This document shows, one piece after another, positions 52,905 to 64,000 of a stretch of 64,000 nucleotides of DNA. A program made the translations under genes and the position numbers. A model generated the notes under the pieces. It saw only the letters and a list, made by a program, of their open reading frames with translations. It had not been told where the DNA came from and ran no database searches. How positions within the stretch are numbered: the stretch's first letter is position 1; every line of letters starts with the position of its first letter. Source of the DNA: Thalassia testudinum (lineage: Eukaryota > Streptophyta > Magnoliopsida > Alismatales > Hydrocharitaceae); assembly GCA_037157565.1 (NCBI GenBank), contig JAZHRO010000063.1, positions 88,564,001 through 88,628,000 of the forward strand, in the 5' to 3' direction.

Positions 52905-55686
52905 TGATGGGAACACCATCATGAGCCATCAACTAGCTCAATTTGATCTGATTAAGTCTTTAAGTGCTCCTACATAATCGTCAAAAGGTCATAATTCATT
53001 GCATTAGCATTCTGAGAGAAAGATAAGAAACTAGGGTTAAAACTGTAATTTTACCATCATAAGTTGAATACAATATAACCACGAGTTTTCTCAGGGGTTA
53101 ATTAAGGGTCAATTGGTCTTTAAAGGACAACAAGTAGGTTAAAACAGACAAAAAAGAATTTTCACGTGTTTTGAGAATTAAATGACTTTTGAAACCCTAA
53201 AAATAGACCCACATAATTAACTGAGGTTCTAGGTAGGATAAAATTCACCTAAACCCTCTAAAAATCATAGAAAAATATTCTCTAGGGTTTAGAACCTTCA
53301 ATTTGACCATCAGAACCTATCTTGACCCAAAATAGAATCTTAGACAGACATTTGCCATAATTTAGATTTCTGCATAAATTACCCAGTCAAACGAGGTCAA
53401 AACCAAAATTCAACCTCACCAATGGATTTCTTAGGTTCAAATTAGATTTTTATCAGATTTTGGGCCCAATCTGAGATTGTTTCGACCTAGTTTGCATTTT
53501 CGTTGTTTCGATCTAGTTTGCATTTTGGTCTAAGTTTGACTTTCTTTATCTCCAATAACCCCTCAGCTTTTGAACTTCTTACAAAAAGCCCCCCAACTTC
53601 TTTGTCTTCTTCACAAAAAGGCCCCGTCCATAGAGAAGTCCTAATCCTAAAGCTCTGGCGACAATCAACTAAGGATTTCTCCTTGATTGATTGATGTAAC
53701 TCCCTCTAATTTGAACCAGAGATCCCTCTTGAAATTCTCTTTCAATCAGACCAATTCTTGACCTTCAATTCTTTCCCAATATCTCATGAGAACGCATGAG
53801 AGATTTGGGTATCAAAAAATTCCCAACCGATGAAGCTTTCCAAGCTTGGGAAGCTTGCTTCCCAAGCCCAAAACCTGCTCTAAAGGCCTACAAAAAGACC
53901 TCTAGATCAAATTGTCCTCCTCAAGCTTGATTTCGACCGGATATCCCTTAAATATCCTCTCTCCTAACCTGGCTGAAAGGCTCCTAAAGCTCCGACGATC
54001 CCCTCCAACCTCCCTCGTCGTCCGTCTACAATACCAGTAGGGGATTCATTTTCCTTGCCTTCCTCCGTGCCACACCGTACCAGCGGGCATCTCTCCCTCC
54101 GTCTTCCTTGTTGTTTCCTTCTCACCGAGGTCACCTTCGTCTTCAGCGTCGGCCATACCACAACCGACGTTGCTTCTGCACTCACCAATCACCAAGATAA
54201 GTTCCATAGTTCCTCTACTCCCTTTACACACCAACCACACTTCATTTTGACCGCCGTATCACACTGACCACCCTCTTCATCCTCTGCTCCGGTCACTCCT
54301 CCGGTGAAGTGTTTCCACTACTACGCACCTCCATCGACCTCGCTGACAAGCCCAAAACCTCCACCTCACCTTTTCGCACAAAACCCCTCTCCTATTTCAC
54401 CCTCTCACTCACCCACACTCACCCCCGAACAACCCACCTTTCCATTGTCGTTCCTGACCTCACCTGGCTACTACACCTACTCCCATGCTACAAAACCACC
54501 ACCACCGTATTCCTCATCCACCAACGATCCTTGAGAGCATTTTAACTGGGGCTTAGCACCCATATTATTGGATTTCAGGTTTTAGCTCCCCTCCACCATT
54601 GTAGCTGCTTCAAGCTCGCTCCAGGGCACCTTCACTCCAAGCCTTGGCTTCAGACTATGCGGAGTCATCATGCGCACATGCCCAGGTCTCCAATTGAGGA
54701 AGATACCCTCAACAGCTGACCCAATTGAGGAGGAGACCGTGTTGCTGCAGACGTGCAAAGGAAATGTGGGACTTTAGTCCTACCTCGGAAGCTGAGAGGC
54801 ATTTGTAGCCACATAAGAGGAAAGTGTCTGGGGCTTATCGCCTCAGACACTTGGGGGGTGAGGTCCCCCACTAACCCGCTCACCTATGCCTCTCCCGTGA
54901 CCCATCCCCTGTGGCCCTGGCGCAGACCCAACCCTCCTAACCTGACTCCACACCTCGGCTGCGAACACTCTCGCAGCACTGGACCTGGGTGCGCACTAGG
55001 TCCGAAAATCGATAACTCAATACTGTTGGAGGCTCTAGGAGAGTGTGACCTAAGGAGAGAATGAGAGGAAGGTGTGCGAGGGCAGGGGGGTTTTGCTACA
55101 GGGAATAACAGCTAACACTTAACCATTTGAAGAACCTTCCCCCTCTACGTGATGAAGAAGAGTTGAAGAAGAAGTGTAGAGACAGAAGCCAAGGAGAAAA
55201 GAAGAGGAGAAGACCTGAGTGAGAAGAAAGAAAGGAGAATGAAGAAGGCCTCAGAAGAGAAGCAGAATGGCACAGAAGAAAAGAGCCTGAAGAAGAAGAA
55301 AAGCGAAGAGAGAAGTGACCCTTGAGTCTCTAGTAAGCAGCACTGTAGCACCCGACTGTTTATGCCATATGATACAAGCCAAGATCTTTTGATTGCATAT
55401 ATTTGAGGCTTTATTGATGCTGCTAATTTAGTTGCTATTTGTGAGGAGTAATTGGTGATTTAAATCATCATTTTACTCCATTCTTTTTGCACATCGATAC
55501 CTAACATTATTATTGTTGCAATCTCTTATATTTTTTATTGAAATTGTGATCTTGAGTTTGAATTCCATATTTCTCCCTGTGTTCGACCTCAGACTTAAAA
55601 TTCAAGTAATAAATATTATTTGTTTTCAAAGCTATTTTAGCTATACTACAACATAGTTTTTAAAACCTCGATTTTGCTTGCGAACA
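52905..55686 (+). repeat. Element A 3' LTR
   Basis: 2782 bases, TGATGGGAACACC to GCGAACA, collinear with the 5' LTR. A duplicated piece near 53490-53525 (TTTCGACCTAGTTTGCATTTT repeated with small changes) is private to this copy. The AGCTTGGGAAG palindrome is kept with 10-base arms (about 53844-53868); the upstream one has a mismatch. The TATA box is mutated. Confidence 0.94.
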
Positions 55687-56946
55687 AGGATACATGATAG
55701 AATAGGAGGGAAATCAAAAGAGAGAAAGGAGCCCTGCAATACAAGCTATCAACCTTGTCCTTAGGTGGGTTATCCTAAAGTCCTACAGACTCCCAGGACC
55801 CATCTTGAGATTATAAACGATTTGGTCTACTTCTATCCAGTCAATCCAACTAGTTAAATGGAGGGGCTGGGGAGAAGGTTCTTCCTTTGGCTCGCACCTT
55901 CTGTTCCTAGTGTACACCCCAGCCATAGTCGTTTGACGCTACTCGCCTAGCTAGACATCAAGCGGACCAGTAGAAGCAGATTAATCGAAAAAAATCTCAG
56001 TTTAAGCCCCGAAGAGTGAATCAATCCTTAAGGCCAACGCCTACTCTATTTTAATTAGGCTTGGGAAGATTATGCTCTTGGAATGTGATGGGCCCTTTCG
56101 GTGGGTTGTGCCCTTAATGATTGATTCAAATGTGTGTGTGTGCACAGCCAAGGTTTACAAACAAGGTTATTAGATGATGTGTCTTTTAGGGTTCAACCTT
56201 GTTTAGTAGCTTTTAGGGTTTAATCTTTAGGCATATTCAATCAAGGTTCAGTAGAGCACTCCAAGTTTTGAAAGCACTGGTGATGATATATTCCATTAGT
56301 AATCAAAAAAAAAAAGTGGAGTGCCTGGTTCAGCCCTAAATCAACCCTAAGAGGCAAGCTACTTGATGGATCAGTTTTAATTTGAGTGGTGCAGCCCAAA
56401 CAGCTCAATCAATTGGCCTATTGCACCACATAGTTAAGGCACACAAGAATGTTTAACATATTCAGATTTCTACTCACTTATGTGTATTCAGTTGAAGTGT
56501 ACCGATTCCACAGGTAAGATCCTGGTTAAGTGGTAGAATCAAAGTGATTGTGCACCTTAGGATAAGAAGTTGTGGGTGTTAAGTGTGTAGCGTTCAGTTA
56601 AATCCCACAAGAGAAGAATATATATATATTTTATATATATGTGGGTGGGTGAGGTGAGTGGAGTGACAACCAAACAACCAAAATTTACCCTAGGGTTTAT
56701 GCAAGCACCTAAGTTGATTTGGGTTTTAGTTATTAGGTTATGGAATGAAAACTAGGGTGGGGGTGGTGGGGGTACACTTACAAAACCTTCATCGGCACTT
56801 TTCTCCGATCTAACCGCTCTGGCCCACCTAGGATGAGTACCTGCAATCACAGTAAGATTAGAGAAAAAATGAGAAAAAAGTTAGGTAAAGTAGAAAAACA
56901 CGAAAAAAAACCAAAGAGCATTGCCTGCCCGACAACGGTGCCAAAA
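55687..56946 (-). other. Element D leader with ORF start and primer-binding site
   Basis: On the minus strand: the PBS at 56926-56943 (TGGCACCGTTGTCGGGCA, two changes from the tRNA-Asp complement), then TGATTGCAG-GTAC (AG near 56841-56842) as a splice-acceptor-like site, then about 1.1 kb of non-coding leader homologous to those of B and E, including an AT microsatellite at about 56618-56640. The ORF's ATG is complementary to 55693-55695, only a few bases from the A insertion. Confidence 0.8.
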
Positions 56947-58576
56947 TGATTGCGTTGAATACGCATGCGAAAAGGTTCGAGTTTGGAAAACCTACCGTTG
57001 TAGTTCGATTCGTGAGAAAATACGTCGATCAAATAAAATTTATAACCGAAACTCGGAATGTGAGTCCCAGGTCGAACACAGGAAGGCGAATGTTTGGTTT
57101 TATGAAATCCACATTTTGCTTTTTATTTGTTTTTGTCATTTTTGTCTTTTCTAATCTTTTTTGGAATTTTTTATAAAGCAAGAGATTAGATCGACAATTG
57201 CTTATCTAACTAATCTACTTGCAAAATATAAGAGAGAGAAACAATCACATATATTTCTGAACAAGTGTTTCTACAGCTATGAAAGCGGGAAAAACAACAT
57301 TACGAAAGAAATAAGGATATATGGAGATGAGAAGAATCCCCCTTTATGGTCACTTGGAGGACGACTCGCTTTGACGTCCCCTGGAGGAAGGTGGTGAGGA
57401 GCAGAATGAAGGAGGATGGAGTCAGAGGATGGAGGATTGGGCAGGACGGCGTCATGGCGAGGATCTTCTTACTAAAGGGTGGTGAGAGGATGGCCATGGG
57501 ATGCTCCACGAATGGGTAGTGATGGGAAGAGGGCAATTCGTGTAGAGGGCATTTAGTGAAATCAAATGCATCGCTATAGATCTACACCAGCCAATCCCCC
57601 AAACATCGCTAAAGCTTGCTGGCACTCTTTAATTCCTTTGTTGGCACGTGCATAGCTTAGGCCATTAGTGATAGCTACAGGCATCACTAAGGGCCCTCCA
57701 GGCTATCGCTGAAGGTCAATGCCAACCAAGCACTCGCCCGTGTTCAGATGGTGTTGGATGGCACATGGGGATGTGCGTCAACGCCTACGTGAGCACATCA
57801 GGTCATCCACTATGCCACGTGGAAGCACATGTACCGTCAATCACCGATCATATGGTTGAATTTGCATGAGCCTCGCCGTAGAGCTGGATTTAAGTCTTGG
57901 GGGGGTTCGAACGTGTGCCATGCATTTAAGAGCACCCCTCGCGACCAATGCACTACAGGCGCCTTTATGTCTCGAGGATGAATTGAGTGCTGTGGGCGTG
58001 GAGGAACCTTAGCCATTGGATCTTGATCCAATGGCTGCAGTGCAAGATCCTCAATGAGGAGGGGGCTCCTGTGGATGCTACTGGTTGGTTTGGGTAGCCT
58101 AGATGATGCCACGTGGTGCCATATAGGCTGTCCATCTTCTATCTATTGCAGAGGTAGCCACGGTGCTCAAATAGAGATGATTCCCACGTTGTCAGACTGT
58201 GATCATTGCTCCGGATCCATCCATATGGTCGGATTTTTCATCCGAAGCCCGTAAGGATGTCGCATTGCCTTCCTGGCCATTGATCTTCCTCGAATTGCAT
58301 AAGGTACTAGAGGACTCCAATCTTGACGATCTTGGAGGTGTTAGACTCCGATCGTTGTCCTAATCAGATTTGTACGATCAGATCATCCATCTGAGGTCTT
58401 GAAATAAATCCTCTTCTCACCTGACCATAAAAAGGTCCTAATCAACCTAAAATATATACAACTACTCTAAATGCAAAATGATGCTTGCCATGCAATATTT
58501 ATAACATGAAATGCAAATATAAGCCTAGGAACTTGCATGAATAGGGATTTTATCTTCAGCAATTGTGCCTACATCA
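56947..58576 (-). repeat. Element D 5' LTR, promoter deleted
   Basis: Starts TGATGTAGGCACAATTG at 58576 and ends CGCAATCA at 56947. It is about 110 bases shorter than the 3' LTR because a segment equivalent to roughly 37587-37726, including the TATA box, is missing at about 57516. It keeps the tRNA-like block (57899-57963) and a palindrome with the CCACGTGG core (58109-58116). Confidence 0.92.
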
Positions 58577-58581
58577 ATTGT

Positions 58582-59464
58582 GCAAGAGAGGAGTGGGAAA
58601 ATGTTGATCGTTGGATCATGTATCAGAGGGTTGAGAGCACTTGAGGCTGAGCTCTAGACAACATGCATAGCATGCATTTGATTGGGCGTTATTACACCTA
58701 CAAGCATCCACACTACCACGTAGTTGGACCTCTGCCACCTGATCTTGATCTGAGGATCCAATTTCAATTTCTTCGTGTAGTTCCAAAATGCACCTCCCTG
58801 TCGCGGCTCAACCCTATGGCATCTGCTCCAAATAACGTGTTTCACCCCTACGCTACAAGCTTGAGTGTCTCACATTTTAGATTTAAGGCTTTCGCACTCT
58901 CAATTGTTGGATGAAGATCTAATGGCTAAGATTAAAGGTAGCTATGATAGGTGAGGGTAGGTAGTGGTAGTGGGTGATCTTGGGCGGTCTGGATGGTGCC
59001 ATGTGGCTCCATCTGGACCGTCCATCTTCTTCTGCTCGTAGATGATGCCACGGATGTCAGATTAGGTTGATTTCATGTCATCGGCCTACGATCGATGATC
59101 CAGATCCATCCATGTGGATGCATTTGTCACTTGATGCTCCGAATTACGTCACTTGGTCACCTGGTAGTTGATCTTCCTCGAACTGCATATGATGCTACGA
59201 AACTTCGATCAAGGTAATTTTGGAGGCGTTAGACTCTGATCGCCACCCTAATCAGAATTGTATGGTTGGATCTTCAATCTGAGGCCCTAAAAAATATCTC
59301 CTTCTCCCCTAGCCAGAAAAAGATGCTAATTACCATAGTATTTATAGAATCTAGTATAAATGTGTTATGATGCATGTTATGCAATATTTACAATGTTGAA
59401 TGCTTCTATAAGCCTAGGAACATGCATAAAAGGGAATTTTATGTAAAATAGATTGTCTACATCA
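58582..59464 (-). repeat. Element E 5' LTR, first part (U3)
   Basis: Starts TGATGTAGACAATC at 59464 and continues to the D insertion at 58581. It holds the tandem U3 units (about 59040-59290) and a tRNA-like block at 58797-58858 (minus strand TAGCGTAGGGGTGAAAC then GGGTTGAGCC). The right border abuts F's RNase H. Confidence 0.9.
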
Positions 59465-59469
59465 GTAGT

Positions 59470-60010
59470 TGATGTCCCATTTAATTCTGATTCCTCATGT
59501 CTCAGTGCCTTCAAAACCTTATGAAGCGCTGTATCTGATTCCCCGATTCTCCAACCACCCGACTGGTCTCTCAATTTTGAAATGATGTGTGATGCCTTTG
59601 ATTTCACCGTCGGAGCCATTCTAGGCCAATGACTGGAGTGTCCTTGTTCGTCATTTACTATGCTAGCAAGATGTTGAATGAGGCTTAGTGTAATTATACA
59701 GTTACTGAAAAGGAACTGCTAGTCGTACTATTTTGGTTCGAGAAGTTTCGACCTTATTTGCTTGGGTCGAAAGTAATTATTTTCATAGATCATTCCCCCC
59801 TTCGGCATTTGTTGGCAAAGAAGTATGCCAAACTTCATCATATCAGATGGATCCTTCTATTGTAGGAGTTTGATGTCAAAATTTGTGACAAGGTCAGAGC
59901 TCATAATGTAGTGGCGGATCACTTGTCTCGGCTAGACCCAGCCTACATTCCTTTCTCCCCATCAATATCAAACCATTTTCTAGATGAATCTCTTTTGCCT
60001 ATAAATTCTT
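59470..60010 (+). pseudogene. pol: Element F pol fragment 3a: RNase H
   Basis: Continues F's frame from 8169. Landmarks: DVPFNSDSSCLSAF, LQPPDWSLNFEMMCDAFDFTVGAILGQ, then pieces in other frames of the YYASK/DEA and NYTVTEKE blocks (near 59670-59715) and the WRITCL/VVADHLSRL-type linker (near 59908-59935). Many stops and frame changes make this the most decayed pol in the window, in keeping with F being the oldest layer. Confidence 0.87.
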
Positions 60011-61305
60011 TGGGGTTTCCTTAGGATGTAGATATCATAAATTATCTTATCTTAAGAAAGATTCCTGTAGGATTATCTAAGGACCAAAAACTCAAATTTA
60101 TATCAAAAGACAAATTTTATTTTTTGGGATGACCCCTTTCTCTTCGGTAGTGGGGTTGATCAAATAATCTGAAGGTGCATCCCCCACTTTAAGATTACTA
60201 GTATGATATCTTTTTGCCACAGCGATGCCTATGGTGGTCATTTTTCTGGTCGAAAACCACTGCGAAGATTTTGCAGTCGGGTTTTTTTTATCCGACCATT
60301 TTTCTAGATACACACAAGTTTGCCAAATGTTGCAAATAATGGTAGTCGGTTGGTTCGATGACCTGGAGAGACATGATGCCGCTCCAACCCATTCTGGTCG
60401 TAGAAGTGTTTGTTGTTTGGGGCATCAATTTTATAGGCCCTCTTCCAAACTTACATGTCTTTGAGTACATACTTCTCGCAGTTGACTGTCTTGAAGTGGG
60501 TTGAGGCTATCCTAGCAAGGCGGGCTAATCATAAGACCGTTATCTCCTTTGTTCGGGAATTTATATTCATGAGATTTGGTGTCCCCCATGTTCTGAATAG
60601 TGACAGGGGAAGTCACTTCATCCACACCCATTTTAGGCCATTATTGAAGAAATACGAGGTACATCACCACATTGCCACCCAGTATCATCCACAGACCAAT
60701 GGTCAAGCTAAAGTATCTAATCGTCAGTTCAAGCTCATTCTCTAGTAGATAGTTAGACAAATAGGAAGGATTGGTCCAATCATTTGATGAATGTAATTTG
60801 GGCATATCGGATCGCGTATAAGGATCCACTCAGAATGTCTCCATACCACATGGTGTATGGAAAACCTTGTCACCTTCCTATCAAGCTGGGGCACCATGCC
60901 TTTTGGGTAGTGTAGAAGTGTAATTTTAACCTCGATGCGGGAGGTTATGAAGGAAAGCTCCAATTCAACTAATTAAAAGAGATTCGGTGGGAGGCCTATG
61001 AGAATGCGAAGATATACAAGGATAAGACCAAGGCCTTTCATAATCGCCGTATCCAGAGAAAGGAATTCATGCTTGACTAGCAAGCCTGGTTATTTGACTC
61101 TCGACTCAAATTTTTTGCAGGTAAGCTCAAGTCCAAGTGGACTAGCCTGTATCTTATGATTCACCCTTATTCTAATGGGGCGGTCCAAATCATGGACCCA
61201 AAATCTTGGCATGTTTCCACAGTAAATGGCCAGTGCCTCAAGGCATTTATGGCCTAGGAACCTCCTCCTGTTGATGAAATCATCAATTTTATCAAGGACG
61301 TGTGA
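60011..61305 (+). pseudogene. pol: Element F pol fragment 3b: integrase
   Basis: The zinc-binding region is a relic (SDAYGGHFSGRK near 60225-60260). In the core the first triad position is GINF (near 60430), Asn in place of Asp, as in G; the second Asp remains (NSDRGSHF near 60600) and the Glu is Lys (NGQAKVSN near 60703-60726). The C-terminal domain follows in pieces (PYHMVYG near 60843, YLMIHPYSNGAVQI near 61150). It ends near 61305. This enzyme could not work even if its frames were whole. Confidence 0.87.
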
Positions 61306-63302
61306 TTGAGTTTTCTCCGAGCTGGAGGCGTTAAACTTAGCAATTACACATATGTAGACACTCTTTCATGCATAGCATATTTTATTCTGGCATATTTTCT
61401 TTTATATTTTATTTCTCATCATGGTGTTGGCTTATGCTGAATGAAAAATTCAGGAGCAATTCCAGGTGATTTCTATCCTTTTTATCCCCTATCTTGTATT
61501 TATTTTCCTTATATTCATGCATGAGGACAGGCAAGAAACTAGGCATGGGGGTAGTGCCATAAACTAAAAAATTTTCTGCTAACACTTAGAAAAACCTTTA
61601 AGCAGCATCTTAATTGCACTTTTGGTTACTTAATTTAAGAATAACCGACTCCATTTACATTGGAGCTAGAATCGACTGCAACAACTACTTTTGACTCATC
61701 CGCTCACCTTTTTGTCCTAAATTTAGGACCAAGCTAAAGGTAACCTGAATAAGAGAAAATTTTGAACTACAACCATGAGAGGTTACTTGTACATAGCATT
61801 TATATATATTGCATCCATGAATAAAAAATTTTTACCAAGAGGTTTCATTAGGGATTGTATTCTAGAGTTGATTGTTTAATTTAGAAGCCAGTACAACTTT
61901 TACACTTGCACGTAGATTTTGCAATGGATTCATTATGGAGACCAATAAACATCTTTAGTTTGTTGAGGAGAAGGAATGCTTCTGTTATTGAACCCTTGGA
62001 CAGTGGTTAGGGAGTCAGGCAAACTATTTTCCATTAGATCCACCAAATAATTGGGAGGTAAGAATAGAGTGTCTACTGGTGTTCTATGTCTAGTGCATGG
62101 ACTCTTAGTTTCTGGATAATTAGATAAGGATAGTTGGAGTTAGGCATAGCTTTTTGCTCTTGGTTCCTGCATGCAAATAGTTTGTGAGTAAATTCTTGAG
62201 AGCCACTAAATAAGTCAAATATGTAGAGATTGAGTTTTAATAAAACTAGTACTAAGGTGGATGGTTACATTGTCCTTTACAGAATTCTTGGCTAAAGGAG
62301 GGCATTAGTGTCAAAGGTCAGAAAATACGCTGTCCTCTACATTCCTTTCCCAGTGTTGAGAGTAAGCACTTCCACAAAATAAGCCACCTGATATCCTCTT
62401 AAGCATCACCAATCCAAAATAATGCCTTGTGAATAAAAAATTGCATGTTATATTGCATTGTGTTGATAGATATGAAAGAGAGAGTAAAATATATATATGA
62501 GAAAAATAATGAAGAAAAAGGAAAAAAATCTAGAAAATAAGTGTTGAGTTCATAGTTGTGTTTATTTCATTTTGAGTCAATTACATTGAGGCAACAATAC
62601 CCACTGCTATTGCGATCACCAAACATAGCCCTGACCTACTTTTTCTGTATTTCTGACCACCTGTATACTAGCTAAGGAATTCTGACTTAGTTATAAGGTT
62701 ATTAGAACATTAATTGAAGTATTAATTCCATGTGAGGCCACCAAATATTGAGTACATTTGCAAATTCTTGTGAGATTATGAGCTCAAAAGGAAAAGAACA
62801 AGAGAAGAAAAGGAGACAGTGTGAGTACAAAGGAATAAAAGAGAGCATAGTTTTTTTAGCCTCTCTCTAGGTTGATTTATTTGATCGTTTGGGAATCTAG
62901 AGTCTGCAGTATTGGGTTAAATGTAGCACCAGATTAGTGTGAGCCACCAAATATAGAACCACTTGACTCAGACATCTACCTATACTAAAAAGCCAAGGTA
63001 AAATTACAGATTAATTATTACGTATCCCTGAGGGAAGAAATTTGCCTATCCCGATAGAAATTTTACTAGGGGTCAAGTATGAACTTTAGAAGTGGATTGG
63101 CTTTTCACTTGGATCTATTCCTTAAGCTATTGTTACTACACTTTCACGTTGTTTGGATTTCTAAATTTTTGGATGAAACAAGAAAAATCTTTAGTCAAGC
63201 CCTTAATAAAAAGAACAAAAAGTTCTACAGGGACCAACTTATAAATAACATAGTCATACACTTGCATTTGCTAGGGACTAGCAAAATTTAAGCATGATGG
63301 TA
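61306..63302 (+). other. Element F 3' non-coding region and polypurine tract
   Basis: The post-pol motif (GCTGGAGGCGTTAAACTTAGC, about 61321) and first purine tract (GCATGAGGACAGG and CTAGGCATGGGGGTAG, 61517-61555) come first. The middle is AT-rich with no supported ORF; short frames such as 63079-63291 look random. A perfect stem-loop with arms TTTGCTAG (63267-63274) and CTAGCAAA (63278-63285) precedes the final tract TTTAAGCATGATGGTA, which abuts the LTR at 63303. Confidence 0.78.
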
Positions 63303-63647
63303 TGATTACGCAAAAATCATAGGACTTTATTGACCTAAATTGATTTAGATCTTAGCATAACTTAGGAGTGATTCATGCATGAATTGCATATTCTGCATCT
63401 TTACTACTTTTCTCAAATATTCTTGAAATAATGCCATAATGTTGTACTGATTAGTGTAATATTTGGTTTACAGGTAATAAGATGCTTAGGAGATAGCCCA
63501 AAGTTGGATAGAGGCTGGAGATGCAGTAGAGCTAAAGCAGAAGCTTGGAATAAAGATGTAAATAAGATGAAGATAGAGGGTATGGGAGAAGTATACTATA
63601 TGACCTGTAGGGATTTAATGTTAGAATTAAATTTTGAAGAACATAGG
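63303..63647 (+). repeat. Element F 3' LTR, first 345 bases
   Basis: Begins TGATTACGCAAAAATC right after the polypurine tract. It ends where another LTR starts at 63648, so only the U3 start is visible. The 5' LTR is outside the window, so the LTR end cannot be checked. Confidence 0.75.
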
Positions 63648-64000
63648 TGATAAGCATACATCTAATTGGCCTAAAGTACCTATTTATGAATGTTTCTAGG
63701 TCTATAGAAGCATCATATATTATAAAAATTACATAATATGAATTATCATGCATTTAGGTTAGATTGTATAAATTATTGGTTTATTTTCCCTTTTTGTGGT
63801 CATGGGATAGGGCGAGATCATTTTGGGGCCCTGGATTGAAGATCCAACCATATGGATCTAATCAGAGAGACGATCGGAGTTCAACGACTCCAAGACCACC
63901 CCGATCAGACCTCCATAGCATCAGATGCACTCCGAGAAAGATTAGAGGTCAAGGGCCAAGGTGGTGTAAATTTGTACCACAGATGACAAATCCAACTACA
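63648..64000 (+). mobile_element. Element J: start of another LTR, cut by the window end
   Basis: Begins TGATAAGCATACATC and resembles the LTR starts of B, D, E and G: GTTTCTAGGTCTATAGAAGC, CCTTTTTGTGGTCATGGGATAGG, then the first U3 unit (GATCCAACCATATGGATCTAATC and GACGATCGGAGTTCAACGACTCC, about 63838-63890). Only 353 bases are in view. The five bases before it are ATAGG. Confidence 0.8.

Larger units (their letters stand above)
41815..55686 (+). mobile_element. Element A: autonomous Athila-type retrotransposon in D
   Basis: A complete 13.9-kb element with LTRs 41815-44607 and 52905-55686, PBS, leader, gag, protease, RT, RNase H, integrase, non-coding 3' region and polypurine tract. Target-site copies AGGAT (41810-41814 and 55687-55691) are identical, and D's ORF is restored by removing A. 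In the first 100 LTR bases I count 10 differences, seven of them transitions, so it is old. Coding parts carry stops and several frameshifts; it is not active. No env-like ORF is visible after integrase. Confidence 0.96.
37018..58576 (-). mobile_element. Element D: non-autonomous LTR retrotransposon in E's 5' LTR
   Basis: A complete minus-strand element with 5' LTR 58576-56947, PBS, leader, one ORF, structured 3' UTR, polypurine tract and 3' LTR 38755-37018. Target-site copies are ATTGT (37013-37017) and ATTGT (58577-58581), identical, and E's LTR reads through correctly without D. Excluding nested A it is about 7.7 kb. No pol is present. In the first 101 LTR bases I count 10 differences between the two LTRs. 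Confidence 0.95.
8170..59464 (-). mobile_element. Element E: non-autonomous LTR retrotransposon split by nested insertions
   Basis: A minus-strand element inserted in F's RNase H. Flanks are GTAGC (8165-8169) and GTAGT (59465-59469), a TSD with one change, and F's frame is continuous across the insertion. Its parts are: 5' LTR 59464-58582 and 37017-36075 (split by D), PBS and leader, ORF part 1 (34828-34199), element G, ORF part 2 and 3' UTR (17638-16174), and the 3' LTR remnant 9511-8170. The end of the 3' UTR, its polypurine tract and the first several hundred bases of the 3' LTR are gone, replaced by the 9512-16173 block. There is no trace of pol. Confidence 0.88.

Noticed and set aside
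1..64000. CRISPR arrays, bacterial operons, integrons or ribosomal RNA
   Set aside because: There are no regularly spaced short repeats, no run of intact ORFs with ribosome-binding sites and no rRNA-like segments. LTRs, PBS and pol motifs explain most of the window.

Overview
This window is plant nuclear DNA made almost entirely of decayed Ty3/gypsy LTR retrotransposons of the Athila/Tat type. I find no host gene, no rRNA gene and no intact tRNA gene. Evidence for a plant: primer-binding sites (PBS) complementary to the 3' end of plant tRNA-Asp, long LTRs (1.3-2.9 kb) beginning TGATG and ending CA, 5-bp target-site duplications (TSDs), and Athila-like gag, protease, RT, RNase H and integrase peptides full of stops and frameshifts. 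Such deep nesting suggests pericentromeric heterochromatin of a large-genome seed plant; I cannot name the species.

Layout, letters mine. One autonomous plus-strand element, F, runs under the whole window. Its pol is cut into three pieces (1-345, 7521-8169, 59470-61305), followed by its 3' UTR and the start of its 3' LTR (63303-63647). Element N (346-7515, plus, TSD CTCAC/CTCAT) sits in F's RT. Element E (8170-59464, minus, TSD GTAGC/GTAGT) sits in F's RNase H. E is itself filled: element B plus an unassigned 280-bp fragment replace its 3' end (9512-16173); autonomous element G (17639-34120, minus) splits its ORF; element D (37018-58576, minus, TSD ATTGT) sits in its 5' LTR. D contains the autonomous element A (41815-55686, plus, TSD AGGAT). 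G holds two solo LTRs of A-like families: I (22651-25262, TSD TTGCT) and H (about 27339-30203). Another LTR, J, interrupts F's 3' LTR at 63648 and leaves the window. Removing each insertion restores the host reading frame or LTR, which is the main proof of the model.

How the parts relate. A, G and F carry pol. B, D and E have no pol and carry a different ORF (Tyr/Pro/Asp-rich N-terminus, short helical block, acidic middle, conserved C-terminal block). They share PBS, leader, 3' UTR and LTR architecture with G, so they look like a non-autonomous family mobilised by G-like partners. N is a more diverged relative with an analogous ORF. N, B, D, E and G share a structured 3' UTR (paired stem-loops, a duplicated hairpin, a stem-loop beside the polypurine tract), and most of their LTRs carry a tRNA-like module about 0.6 kb into U3. 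These shared cis structures and the unknown ORF are the most novel content.
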